This document shows positions 16,201 through 23,760 of a DNA stretch of 52,525 bases, in pieces. Origin of the DNA: Winogradskyella sp. (GTDB lineage Bacteria > Bacteroidota > Bacteroidia > Flavobacteriales > Flavobacteriaceae); contig NZ_JABDQL010000130.1 in the NCBI RefSeq assembly GCF_013042245.1, positions 1 to 52,525 on the forward strand, in the 5' to 3' direction. Under the pieces are notes generated by a model. The model saw only the letters and a program-made list of their open reading frames with translations, did not search any database and had not been told where the DNA came from. Within the stretch, counting starts at the first letter, position 1; each line of letters opens with the position of its first letter. The position numbers and the translations under genes are program-made.

Positions 16201-16676
16201 CTACCTATGCCAGATTAAAGAGTTATAAAGACCGTGTGGAAACCTTCATTCGCAAAAATAAGACACATTTAGTGATAGATAGGCTCCATAAAAATATTCC
16301 AATTACACAAAAAGAATTAGAATTATTGGAAACCTTTTTATTTAATGACGAATTGGGCTCTAAGGAAGAGTATGAAAAAGAATATGGTGAGCAACCTCTA
16401 GGTAAGTTTGTTCGGAGTATTGTTGGTTTAGATATTAAAGTGGTAAACCAATTATTTTCAGATTTTATTCAAGATAAAAATTTAAGTCCTGTTCAAATTA
16501 CATTTATTCAAACCCTAATCAATTATCTAAATACCAACGGTACATTAGACAAAAAAATATTGACGCAACCGCCATTTAACGAAGCTAGTGATGATGGTAT
16601 TATTGGGTTGTTTGAAGATAATAAAGTTAAGACCATAGTATCCATTATTGATGAAGTGAATTTGAATATTGGGTAA
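13239..16676 (+). CDS. hsdR: type I restriction endonuclease subunit HsdR
   Basis: This 1145-residue protein has an N-terminal DUF4145-like helical domain (about 10-125) and a coiled coil (about 140-205). The PD-(D/E)XK nuclease domain contains YVDYVLWDDNGKPLAVVEAKK (about 265-279). An SF2 translocase follows, with ATGSGKT (about 397-404), IIIDEAH (about 494-500), LTATP and QMIGRGTRLR. The C-terminal EcoEI_R_C-like region interacts with HsdM. It translocates and cuts unmodified DNA. The frame opens after a TAA and has no ATG upstream of the first domain. TTG at 13239 is the best start, since the next ATG would lose about 65 residues of the N-terminal domain. Confidence 0.95.
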   Translation: MQTNFNFIQNDFPDLYKEASEAEQYVYIAPKYAALQCRIVLELTVNWLYDNDPDYERPYDTTLAGLMYDNSFKFDVSSQLLQELTLVRKIGNDAAHGKSIKNRQALICLRSIFRLLSFLAIHYNEAYPEIPSFRESIIPQGAVDEKTKQELQDKSEAIGKLIAENKEKEEKAKQLQEENELLKRKVEEQEAQLKARKEARQTEVIFEEVVPPLTPEAETRLLYIDVLLQEAGWHNLKPKQDLEYKVTGMPTSVNPSGIGYVDYVLWDDNGKPLAVVEAKKSLADAKQGKHQAQLYANCLEAETGQRPIIFYSNGFETYLWDDLFYPERKVSGFYTKEELQYLIERRTTRKDVRQFQVNTDIAGRPYQLEAIKRVAEALVTTKNHQLKGNNREALLVMATGSGKTRTSAAIVDMLTKSNWAKRVLFLADRNALVTQAKNAFKEHLPHLSAIDLTKEEEDHSTRLVFSTYPTIMNRIDELKNEDGRFYGSGHFDVIIIDEAHRSVYQKYGAIFDYFDAILIGLTATPKKDIDHNTYDLFKIDDDNPTFAYELNQAVKDEYLVPPKAINVPVKFVHQGIKYEELSDKDKEKFEATFLDGAEGDDDIQIGKSAINSFLFNEATVDVVLDHLMHNGIKVEGGDKLGKTIIFAKNHKHALFIEERFNKNYPEFSGNFLRVIDNYESKAQDLLENFCEDKIELEPQIAVSVDMMDTGVDAPRVVNLVFFKQVKSYSKYWQMIGRGTRLRPNLFGPGMDKTAFVIFDICDNFSFFNEFPDGLKSTASKTLSAKIFDAHLNVIMAIRDNTESTQEDDHLAEQYTSHLHNIISNLDKNRFEVRKHLALVEAFKNRQRWDNLSQVDVHDISENLSGLEAYNPNDDEGAKRFDLLMLNFQLALLLGATNKQHQYIGKLVSISQGLLKKRTVPNVKAKLPLLKELQEETFWKSANASVLERIRIEIRDLLQFLGKEQLKPVYTDFDDHIERDKVTEVDILPTYARLKSYKDRVETFIRKNKTHLVIDRLHKNIPITQKELELLETFLFNDELGSKEEYEKEYGEQPLGKFVRSIVGLDIKVVNQLFSDFIQDKNLSPVQITFIQTLINYLNTNGTLDKKILTQPPFNEASDDGIIGLFEDNKVKTIVSIIDEVNLNIG

Positions 16677-16756
16677 TAACTAGTTCTTTTCCATTGTGCA
16701 GTTACACTGCATAATTATCCTTTAATATTGCAGTATTTATCTTTAATACTTTTAGT

Positions 16757-17374
16757 ATGACTGCATATCAAAACTTTTGGGACGCTGAGATAGAAACGCT
16801 TCTTTAGCAATTAGACACACCACAATCTCTAGAAGAGAATATCGTGGATACATTAAACAATTCGAGAAGAACCGGAATCTTCCCTAATCAAATTATTAAT
16901 GCACTTCGTATTGGTTTGTCTTTAAAAGAGGCTAATCATCGCTTTCAGATAAGAAATACATAAAATAGAAGAATCAGATTTGTCAGAATCAGAAAACTCA
17001 TTTCTAGGAATACAAATATCTAAGGATTTCTTACAACAACTAAGGTTAATTGTTAGAGATAGACATTTTCAATCGATACAAGATGAAATTAAATTTTTTA
17101 AGGTGTAAAAACCCTATGTTTATGCAAGGTTAAAATTTTTCGTAACACTACTTAAAAATACTTTAGAGAAGCCTAAAGGATCAATAATAAGACAACGTAA
17201 ATATATTGATCAGCAAATAGAAAATATCGATAAACACATTGTCAATTCTCTTTTTGGAAGACCAGAAGAATGCCACAAATGGCAAAGCTCTTGTGAAAAT
17301 ATCTTTTTTAGAAATAATGGAACTCAAAGTATAGTAAGTAATCAGGTGTTTAAGATTTTATTGCCAAGAATATA
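16757..17374 (+). pseudogene. decayed RteC-like conjugative transposon regulator
   Basis: A reading frame starts at ATG 16757 (MTAYQNFWDAEIETLL) but meets TAG after 16 codons. It resumes (QLDTPQSLEENI...GLSLKEANHRF), stops again near 16962, and continues one base out of frame (EESDLSESENSFLG...). It has a further TAA inside FFKV-KPYVYARLKFF. The segment DEIKFFK...KPYVYARLKFFV and the following LEKPKG...QRKYIDQQIENIDKHI match the RteC family pattern (E-I-x-FFK-x-IKP, then EKPxG and a tyrosine or basic helix). RteC regulates excision of CTnDOT-like integrative elements. At least three lesions make it non-functional. A small hairpin (TGCAGT/ACTGCA) near 16697 lies between it and hsdR. Confidence 0.55.
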
Positions 17375-17424
17375 ACCAAGAAATAGAAACTTACAACGTC
17401 TTTAATAAGATAAATAATACTTAT

Positions 17425-17577
17425 TTAATCCAAAGCATTTTTGGTTACATAAGCACGCCAACCAATGATAGCTAACTGAAATTTACTTGCTTTAGCTAGG
17501 TCTAGTTGTTTTTTTGTAAATGATGGTAAGATTAGCTTATTTGCTTTTGCTAAAATTTTAAAGGCTGCTTTTTTCAT
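17425..17577 (-). CDS. small basic protein conserved in Flavobacteriaceae
   Basis: This 50-residue protein reads MKKAAFKILAKANKLILPSF, then TKKQLDLAKASKFQLAIIGW and RAYVTKNALD. I recognise the pattern (K-x-LAK-x-NK-x-LPS, DL-x-KA-x-K-x-QLAI-x-GW) from short flavobacterial proteins, some of which databases label SsrA-binding protein without real SmpB homology. It is rich in Lys, has no signal peptide, and its function is unknown. It is transcribed against the RteC remnant and ends just after it. A bidirectional hairpin (17609-17633) lies upstream. Confidence 0.7.
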   Translation of the reverse strand: MKKAAFKILAKANKLILPSFTKKQLDLAKASKFQLAIIGWRAYVTKNALD

Positions 17578-17608
17578 ATTGTTTAGTCTCAAAAGTAACT
17601 AAAAAAAG

Positions 17609-17634
17609 AAAACTTAGCTTTTGGCTAAGTTTTT
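17609..17634. terminator. bidirectional hairpin terminator
   Basis: AAAACTTAGC at 17609-17618 pairs with GCTAAGTTTT at 17624-17633, with A- and T-rich flanks on both sides. It could stop transcription leaving the island on the plus strand. The rest of 17635-18130 is AT-rich and I see no gene in it. Confidence 0.5.
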
Positions 17635-18134
17635 CTGTTTTGATTGATTGATTTAGTTTTTGATTGGTTGGTCTTTTTTTAAATTGAGAATATTATTTCT
17701 ACAATTACTTTTACAATAGTTAGCATGGTTTTTAAGGTTTTAAAAGGTTAATATTTTACTCTAATTTTTTGATTGAGTTTTCAATATATATAGGTAATTA
17801 ACCTCCTGCCAAATAGTTTTGTCAAAATCTGTGAATTTAAATATGAATTTATAAGTAAAAAAATATATTTAGTTTTAATATGAAAGCTTATATCCTTGAA
17901 TGAAGTTATTATATGAAATGTAAATAGTCGTATATAGTTATATATTATAATAATTGTAGGGTGTTTTTGGAACTATTTTTTTAAACTAAGGGATAATTTT
18001 TCAATAAATCTTCAATATTTTAATGTTTCGTCTTTTTTTTAAATTCAACAGGAGCATTTTTCAAAATAAGAACTGACAAAAATCATATGTTTTTTAGTAA
18101 AAATTATTTAATGTTTATAAGCAAGTATTAGGTG

Positions 18135-18142
18135 TATATTTG
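18135..18142 (+). promoter_or_regulatory. -7 box (TATATTTG) of the secreted nuclease gene
   Basis: The box matches TAnnTTTG and lies 14 bp before the ATG at 18157. No clear TTG -33 element is seen at the usual distance. Confidence 0.45.
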
Positions 18143-18156
18143 AAAAAAAAACTAAT

Positions 18157-20193
18157 ATGCGTAATATTTTTATCTCTTTTTTTCTTGTGTTCGTCACTTA
18201 TGGGTGGTCTCAAGTATTGGTAATTAATGAACTAGATGCCAATGACACAAGTATAGATGATGAGGAGTTTATTGAAATAAAATCTCAAACACCTAACTTT
18301 ACTTTAGATGGTTATATATTGGTGTTTTTTAACGGTAACAATACCGCAGAAGGAAATAACTTAAGTTACTTGGCTTTTGATTTAGCAGGTCTTAAAACCG
18401 ACGGTAATGGCTTATTTGTTATGGGTAATAAAAACGTATTTCCATTTCCGCAAGTAGTTATAAATGATGGGTTGTTTCAAAATGGACCTGATGGTGTTGC
18501 CATCTACCAAACTTCCATAAATAATTTCCCAGATAAAACACCAGCGACTTCAGGTTTTAATCTTGTAGAAGCTTTAGTTTATGATACATCAACTAATAGT
18601 CCAGTAGATAATGATTTATTAATGGCGTTAGGTGAAACTACTCAATATTTTGAAGGTTCTAGTTCAACTAACTTATTAAATTCCATACAAAGAAAAGCAG
18701 ATGGAACTTATGAGTCTAAATTGCCAACACCAAGAGCACTAAATGATGCTAGTGGTGTAATAGTTAATCCAGTTACTATCATAGTAGACCAAATTGAATA
18801 TAACGAAGGTGATAGCTTTTTTATCACATTTACAGCGGCAACAAATGTAGATACGGATACTAACTTTAATATCACTTTAGTAAATGGCGAATTTACAACA
18901 GGAGATTATTCTGGCTCAACTAATATTACCATATCTCAAAATACAAATACAGCAAGTACATTTATAGTGCTTTTAGATGACTTTTTAGATGAAGGTGATG
19001 AAGAATTGATTATAGAAATTGAAAACCTAGAGCAAGAATTTCAGCCTACATCTATAAATCCTGCTGTTGCTGGAAATAATTTTATAACTATTAGAGTCAT
19101 AGATAACGATTTTACAACAGCACCTTGGGGGACACCACTTATGCCTACCTATACTTTTGTTACTAGCACTCAACCAGCAAATTATTATAGTAGTTTAAAT
19201 GGTAAATCAGGACAAGCACTTCGAGACGCTGTAACTGCAATTATAGCAGATGAAAATACCGTAAGGACACATAGTTACGCAGACGTTTATGATATTTTGG
19301 CAGAAGCGGATCAATACCCATTAAATAGTAATCAAGTTTGGATGCTATACGTAGAGCAGCCAAGGTCTAAATTAGATAGACAAACTACGGGAAGTAGTAC
19401 TGGAAAATGGAATAGAGAACACACATTTCCAAGATCTCGAGCTGATTTTGATGAATGGGAAGATTTTGATGATTTTGCTACAGGAATTAATTCATTTATT
19501 TCTACAAGCGTTGATTCATCACGACATGGTTATTCAGATGCGCATGCATTAAGAGTTGCTGACGGAGGAGAGAATAGCCGGAGAAATAATAGGAATTACA
19601 GTAATAATTTTGGAGCAGAAGAATACAATGGTGCTATAAAAGAGGATATGTCTATATCTACAAGCTTTAGAGGAGATGTAGCGCGTAGTGTTATGTATAT
19701 GGAGTTAAGATATAACGGATTAACAGTTGTTAATGGCTTTCCTCCTTTACCATTCCCTAGAACAGGCGAGTTAGGCGACTTAGCTACATTGTTACAATGG
19801 CACCAAGATGATACACCTGATGATTTTGAGATGAATAGAAATAATATTGTATATCAGTGGCAGCGTAATAGAAATCCATTTATAGACTTACCAGATTTAG
19901 TAGATTATATTTGGGGAGATAAAGTAGGAATGATATATAATGGTGCTTTAAGTACTGATGACAATGAATTGAATAGATTTACCTTTTATCCAAACCCTGT
20001 GAATAACAAATTGATTTTTGAAGGGTTAAATTCTGAAGCTAAAGTAGTCGTTTATTCTATCGAAGGCCGAAAGATTTCAACTTTAAAGATAGATGCAAAT
20101 AATACAGCACAATTAAATTTAGATCCTGGTATTTACTTACTGAAAGTGAAACAGAATGAAGCTATCCAGACCAAACGATTGGTTGTAAAGTAA
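18157..20193 (+). CDS. secreted endonuclease I with lamin-tail, Calx-beta and T9SS sorting domains
   Basis: This 678-residue protein starts with a signal peptide (residues 1-18, ending YGWSQ). It then has a lamin-tail-like beta domain (LVINELDANDTSIDDEEFIEI, about 20-190) and a Calx-beta-like domain (about 205-315, ending in DDFLDEGDEELIIEIENL). The endonuclease I domain (about 340-590) carries the beta-beta-alpha metal motif WNREHTFPRS. The C-terminus (about 605-678) is a type A T9SS sorting domain (FYPNPVNNKLIF, IYLLKVKQNEAIQTKRLVVK). It should be exported through Sec and the type IX system to degrade extracellular DNA, for nutrients or biofilm turnover. It is monocistronic. Confidence 0.92.
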   Translation: MRNIFISFFLVFVTYGWSQVLVINELDANDTSIDDEEFIEIKSQTPNFTLDGYILVFFNGNNTAEGNNLSYLAFDLAGLKTDGNGLFVMGNKNVFPFPQVVINDGLFQNGPDGVAIYQTSINNFPDKTPATSGFNLVEALVYDTSTNSPVDNDLLMALGETTQYFEGSSSTNLLNSIQRKADGTYESKLPTPRALNDASGVIVNPVTIIVDQIEYNEGDSFFITFTAATNVDTDTNFNITLVNGEFTTGDYSGSTNITISQNTNTASTFIVLLDDFLDEGDEELIIEIENLEQEFQPTSINPAVAGNNFITIRVIDNDFTTAPWGTPLMPTYTFVTSTQPANYYSSLNGKSGQALRDAVTAIIADENTVRTHSYADVYDILAEADQYPLNSNQVWMLYVEQPRSKLDRQTTGSSTGKWNREHTFPRSRADFDEWEDFDDFATGINSFISTSVDSSRHGYSDAHALRVADGGENSRRNNRNYSNNFGAEEYNGAIKEDMSISTSFRGDVARSVMYMELRYNGLTVVNGFPPLPFPRTGELGDLATLLQWHQDDTPDDFEMNRNNIVYQWQRNRNPFIDLPDLVDYIWGDKVGMIYNGALSTDDNELNRFTFYPNPVNNKLIFEGLNSEAKVVVYSIEGRKISTLKIDANNTAQLNLDPGIYLLKVKQNEAIQTKRLVVK

Positions 20194-20200
20194 AATAAAA

Positions 20201-20440
20201 AAACCTAAACACTTAATTTCAGGCTTTATTCTCTCAAAAATTTTACGCTTAAAACTTCTTAGAAGAAACCACAAGTGTACCGCCTTGTTATCCAAAATTA
20301 ATAGTTGGTATGCTGTTTTTGTTTTCAAAAGTAGCAGTGCTAGAGTTGGCGTTTTTATCTTTAAGACTAATTTTAATCTTTACAATTTCACCAGATTTAT
20401 TACGCTTTAGTTTAGAAACTTTTGCAGTAATGCCATTAGA
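20201..20440 (-). pseudogene. fragment resembling the C-terminus of an M56/BlaR1-type protein
   Basis: The minus-strand frame reads LKSNGITAKVSKLKRNKSGE, then IVKIKISLKDKNANSSTATF, ENKNSIPTINFG, a stop, and QGGTLVVSSKKF. The pattern (V-x-K-x-KRN-x-GEI-x-x-IKI-x-K-x-NS and IPTI) resembles the repeat region at the end of flavobacterial M56 family peptidases. No start codon or catalytic part is present, and the upstream side is cut at the left end of the IS200-like element. The family call is tentative. Confidence 0.35.
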
Positions 20441-20459
20441 TTTTAATCAAAAAGAATTC

Positions 20460-20478
20460 CTCGAGGCTCTGCCTCGGG
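20460..20478 (+). repeat. left-end hairpin of an IS200-like element
   Basis: CTCGAGGC and GCCTCGGG form an 8-bp stem (one G-T pair) around TCT. It lies 21 bp before the transposase ATG. IS200/IS605 elements carry such imperfect palindromes at their ends as the TnpA recognition site. Confidence 0.55.
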
Positions 20479-20498
20479 ATGTAGCTGAATTTCGATTT

Positions 20499-20962
20499 AT
20501 GGGAGAACACATTTTCAAGAGACATAACAAAACGTTACTTCTTTATCACTTAGTATTTCCTTTGAAATACAGAAAGTCAGTTATAAATGAAGAAATAGGA
20601 GAGGGATTAAAACAGATTTGTATAGAAATTTCAGCACGATATGGGTTCATTTTATAGAAATAGGTTATGAATCAAATTACGTTCATTTATTAGTACAAAG
20701 TGTTCCAAATTATTCGGTTTCAAAAATGATTAGGATGTTAAAAAGTATAACAGCGAAAGAATTGTTCAAAAGATATTCTGAAATTAAATTAAAATTATGG
20801 GGAGGTAAATTTTGGACGAGTGAATTTTATGCAAATACAGTTAGACAGTATTCAAATGAGGAAGTTATAAAAGCATATGTAAAAAATCAAGGTATGTATA
20901 AAGAATACAGAAAAGTACATTCTGATCAACTAACTTTAAGATTGATACTCAAATTTATTTAA
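20499..20962 (+). pseudogene. frameshifted IS200-like (Y1 HUH) transposase
   Basis: ATG at 20499 begins MGEHIFKRHNKTLLLYHLVF and PLKYRKSVI, which is the start of flavobacterial IS200-like TnpA. The frame breaks near 20645: ARYGF runs to a stop at 20655, while the sequence continues in another frame as FIEIGYESNYVHLLVQSVP and on to GKFWTSEFYANTVRQY and KNQG. The HUH motif is altered (YVH instead of HxH), while the catalytic Tyr region (SEFYANT) is kept. Both the shift and the lost His make it inactive in itself. It lies beside the M56-like fragment it may have interrupted. Confidence 0.8.
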
Positions 20963-21112
20963 GCTAATTTAATAATGCTTGAATTCAACCAATAAACGCA
21001 ACTTTTAGGGAGTTGTTTTTATAGCAATTTTTAAGATTTTGTGAATTGATTAATATTGATAAAAAGACTAGTTCAATCTTAAGTAGTATCTTCGCAAAAA
21101 TTGTTTTTTTGA

Positions 21113-22060
21113 ATGAATGTTTTACTAATATTAATAGGTCTATCATTACTTGTTATTGGTGGAGATTTTCTTGTACGAGCCTCAGTCGGCTTATCTTTTA
21201 AACTAAAGCTTTCTAAGCTTGTTATTGGTATGACAGTTGTTTCTTTTGCGACTTCTGCTCCAGAGCTTTTAGTGAGTATACAAGCCGCTTTAGATGGTGT
21301 TAGCGACATCGCTTTGGGTAATGTTATTGGGTCTAACATTGCTAATATTGGTCTGGTTTTGGGTATTACGGCTTTAATCTCTCCATTGGCTATAGACAGG
21401 GAGTTTTATAAACTCAATTGGCCTATGCTTATGTTTATGTCATTTGCTTTATATTTTTTCTTGAAAAACGACAATTTACTCTCTAAAATAGAGGGAACTA
21501 TACTTTTTATTGTTTTGGTTTTATTCTTAATTGTTTTGGTTTGGGATTCACGAAAAAAAACTAAAGCTAGTATTGTAGATGTAGTTGATGAAAGTTTAGC
21601 TATAATTTCCAATTTTAAAATAGGAGCTTGGTTAGTTATAGGTGCAGCAGGTCTGTATTTTGGTTCAGAGTGGTTAGTTGATGGGGCAAAAGGGCTTGCT
21701 CAATCTTTTGGTATTAGTGATTATGCGATTTCGGTGACAGTTATAGCTATAGGTACAAGCGTGCCAGAGTTAGCTGCTTCTGTAATAGCAGCTATTAGAA
21801 AAGAAAAAGCCATATCTCTTGGAAACCTTATAGGTTCAAATATTTTTAATATAGCTTCCGTTTTGGGGCTTACGGCAATTATAAAACCCATAGCTGTAGA
21901 ATCTTCAAAAATATTATCGACTAATATATTTTGGATGATTGGTTTTTCAGGAATACTTATTCCTCTGGTATTTTTTGGAAAACGATTTGAGATTGGTCGT
22001 AGAAAAGGACTATTGCTTTTTATTTCTTATCTGGTGTTTGCTGGATTGGCTTTTATTTAA
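21113..22060 (+). CDS. YrbG-type calcium/sodium antiporter (CaCA family)
   Basis: This 315-residue membrane protein has about ten transmembrane segments and the two inverted alpha-repeats of the CaCA family. The first is GMTVVSFATSAPELLVS with GNVIGSNIANIGLVLG (about 43-85). The second is AIGTSVPELAASVIA with GNLIGSNIFNIASVLG (about 212-255). The acidic residues in the two PEL motifs bind Ca2+. It would extrude Ca2+ or K+ in exchange for Na+ at the inner membrane. ATG at 21113 was chosen because it directly precedes the first helix. It is monocistronic. Confidence 0.93.
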   Translation: MNVLLILIGLSLLVIGGDFLVRASVGLSFKLKLSKLVIGMTVVSFATSAPELLVSIQAALDGVSDIALGNVIGSNIANIGLVLGITALISPLAIDREFYKLNWPMLMFMSFALYFFLKNDNLLSKIEGTILFIVLVLFLIVLVWDSRKKTKASIVDVVDESLAIISNFKIGAWLVIGAAGLYFGSEWLVDGAKGLAQSFGISDYAISVTVIAIGTSVPELAASVIAAIRKEKAISLGNLIGSNIFNIASVLGLTAIIKPIAVESSKILSTNIFWMIGFSGILIPLVFFGKRFEIGRRKGLLLFISYLVFAGLAFI

Positions 22061-22217
22061 GATACGCTTAATTTTATTAGCGAATTTTACTTTGCTAAAA
22101 CTATTTCTACGCGTCTATTTTTTCTTATCCCTTCAATCACCATATTAGTTGCGATAGGATTTTTTTCCAAAACCTTGAGACTTTAACCTATTAGGGCTTA
22201 TTTCATTTAAAATCAGT

Positions 22218-22338
22218 AGTGTCCGATAAATATTTTAAAAAGCGGGATTTGCTTGATGGATTTTCCGCTTTAGTTTATATCTTGATTTTTACTACAAAAT
22301 TAGATATATAAACAAAAGTAATAACTTTAGCGGACAGC
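22218..22338. repeat. MITE-like or IS relic with TGTCCG terminal inverted repeats
   Basis: TGTCCGATAAA (22220-22230) and TTTAGCGGACA (22326-22336) are inverted relatives, with one mismatch in 11. The 95 bp between them have no reading frame of note but include AAAAAGCGGGATTTGCTTG, a segment that looks like an IS end. It lies right after the truncated end of the OmpA-like fragment and may mark the insertion that destroyed it. Between the antiporter stop and 22218 I see nothing but AT-rich DNA with a weak hairpin. Confidence 0.5.
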
Positions 22339-22380
22339 CTATTATCAAACAACTACTAAAGCTAATTTCTCCTTCTATTA

Positions 22381-22509
22381 TTACTCGGACAGCTCTACAG
22401 CGTTTAGACCTATGTTGAATGTCCAAGGGTTATAACGGTCTTGTGCATTTGCTTCATTAAAACAATATAAAAAAAAGAGTACTAGAACTACTTTGTGTAA
22501 ATTCCCCAT
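22381..22509 (-). pseudogene. N-terminal stub of an OmpA-like outer membrane protein
   Basis: ATG at 22507-22509 starts MGNLHKVVLVLFFLYCFNEA, a signal peptide ending NAQD. It is followed by RYNPWTFNIGLNAVELSE and two stops. The segment NPWTFNIGLNAV matches the first strand after the signal peptide in flavobacterial OmpA-type proteins. Nothing recognisable of the barrel or OmpA domain follows; instead the DNA runs into the TGTCCG element. Confidence 0.55.
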
Positions 22510-22556
22510 AATTTAAACACTTAGTTATTAAATAAATTTGTGTTCAAATATATAAA

Positions 22557-22590
22557 TAAAAAAGCGACTCATACACGAGTCGCTTTTTTT
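22557..22590 (-). terminator. terminator of the glutamine synthetase gene
   Basis: AGCGACTC and GAGTCGCT form a perfect stem, extended by A- and T-runs, 22 bp after the gene's stop on the minus strand. Confidence 0.8.
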
Positions 22591-22611
22591 AAAATACTAC
22601 CTTATAGGTAG

Positions 22612-23625
22612 TTATGAAATATTTGCAGACTTTACAGTTTGAACAATACGTCCAGCGATTTTATAAGGGTCACCATTAGAAGCAGGTCTTCTGTCTTCTA
22701 ACCAACCTTTCCATCCTTTTTCAACAGTTATGATAGGAATACGAATAGAAGCACCTCTATCAGAAATACCATAGCTAAAGTCATCGACGTGAGCCGTTTC
22801 GTGTAAACCAGTTAAACGCTCGTCATTAAACTCACCGTAAACAGCCATGTGCTCTTTTACTACAGGTCTAAAAGCTTCACAGATTTTTTCATAAACTTCT
22901 TGACTTCCGCAAGTTCTTAATGTGGTGTTAGAGAAGTTGGCGTGCATACCAGAACCATTCCAATCACCTTTTACAGGTTTTGGATGGTACTCAATATAAT
23001 AACCGTATTGCTCGGTTAAACGATCTAGTAAGTATCGTGAAACCCAAATTTCATCTCCAGCTTTTTTAGCACCTTTTGCAAAAAGCTGATATTCCCATTG
23101 ACCAGAAGCAACTTCTTGGTTGATACCTTCAAAATTTAATCCAGCAGCAATACATAAATCGGCATGTTCCTCAACAAATGAGCGACCGTGTGTATGGCGT
23201 CCTCCAACAGAACAGTAATACATACCTTGTGGTCCAGGATATCCTCCTATAGGGAAACCTAAAGGCAATTGCGTATGCTTATCCATAATAAAATATTCTT
23301 GCTCAAAACCAAACCAGAAATCATCATCATCATCATCAATAGTCGCTCTTCCGTTTGATTCGTGAGGAGTGCCATCAGCATTTAAAACTTCCGTCATAAC
23401 CAAATATCCATTTTCTCTTGTAGGATCAGGATAAATTGCTACTGGTTTTAAAAGACAGTCTGATGAACCACCTTCGGCTTGTTTTGTCGATGAACCGTCA
23501 AAAGACCATATTGGACAGTCTTCTAATTTTCCACTAAAGTTTTCTTCAACCTTAGTTTTACTTCTCATGTTTTGTGTTGGCTTGTAACCATCTAACCAAA
23601 TATACTCTAACTTGTATTTGCTCAT
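22612..23625 (-). CDS. glnA: type II (GSII) glutamine synthetase
   Basis: This 337-residue protein has the GSII beta-grasp domain (KLEYIWLDGYKPTQNMRSKTK) followed by the catalytic domain. Visible motifs are WSFDGSSTKQAEGGSSDCLL (the eukaryote-like DGSS), FGFEQEYFIMD with metal-binding Glu, NGSGMHANFS (catalytic His), and the late RGASIRIP and EDRRPASN segments. It condenses glutamate and ammonia using ATP, the main ammonia entry at low nitrogen. Length fits the short octameric or decameric GSII class common in Bacteroidota. It is monocistronic, with a promoter at 23654-23661 and a strong terminator. Confidence 0.95.
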   Translation of the reverse strand: MSKYKLEYIWLDGYKPTQNMRSKTKVEENFSGKLEDCPIWSFDGSSTKQAEGGSSDCLLKPVAIYPDPTRENGYLVMTEVLNADGTPHESNGRATIDDDDDDFWFGFEQEYFIMDKHTQLPLGFPIGGYPGPQGMYYCSVGGRHTHGRSFVEEHADLCIAAGLNFEGINQEVASGQWEYQLFAKGAKKAGDEIWVSRYLLDRLTEQYGYYIEYHPKPVKGDWNGSGMHANFSNTTLRTCGSQEVYEKICEAFRPVVKEHMAVYGEFNDERLTGLHETAHVDDFSYGISDRGASIRIPIITVEKGWKGWLEDRRPASNGDPYKIAGRIVQTVKSANIS

Positions 23626-23653
23626 TTTGTGTTGTGTTAAATTAGCGAAAGCC

Positions 23654-23661
23654 CAAAGATA
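23654..23661 (-). promoter_or_regulatory. -7 box of the glutamine synthetase gene
   Basis: On the minus strand this reads TATCTTTG, a match to TAnnTTTG, 28 bp upstream of the ATG. A TTG lies 23 bp further upstream. Confidence 0.5.
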
Positions 23662-23760
23662 ATTTTTTTTTCATTTTTAGCCATCAACAAAGGGGCGTGT
23701 TTTGTTCATTCTTATTAACATCTATATGTAATTTATTAACTATAAGGTTTTCGCTTTTGA

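Noticed and set aside
5055-18150. Direct repeat of the tRNA-Arg 3' end as right attachment site
   Set aside because: I searched by eye for TCCTGTCGAGGTCA and close variants and found only an unrelated GAATCCTGTTCAGGGTGAC in the hsdS repeat.
20310-20498. In-frame extension before the IS200 transposase start
   Set aside because: This part is antisense to the M56-like fragment and includes the IS left hairpin. The conserved TnpA start is MGEHIFKRH at 20499.
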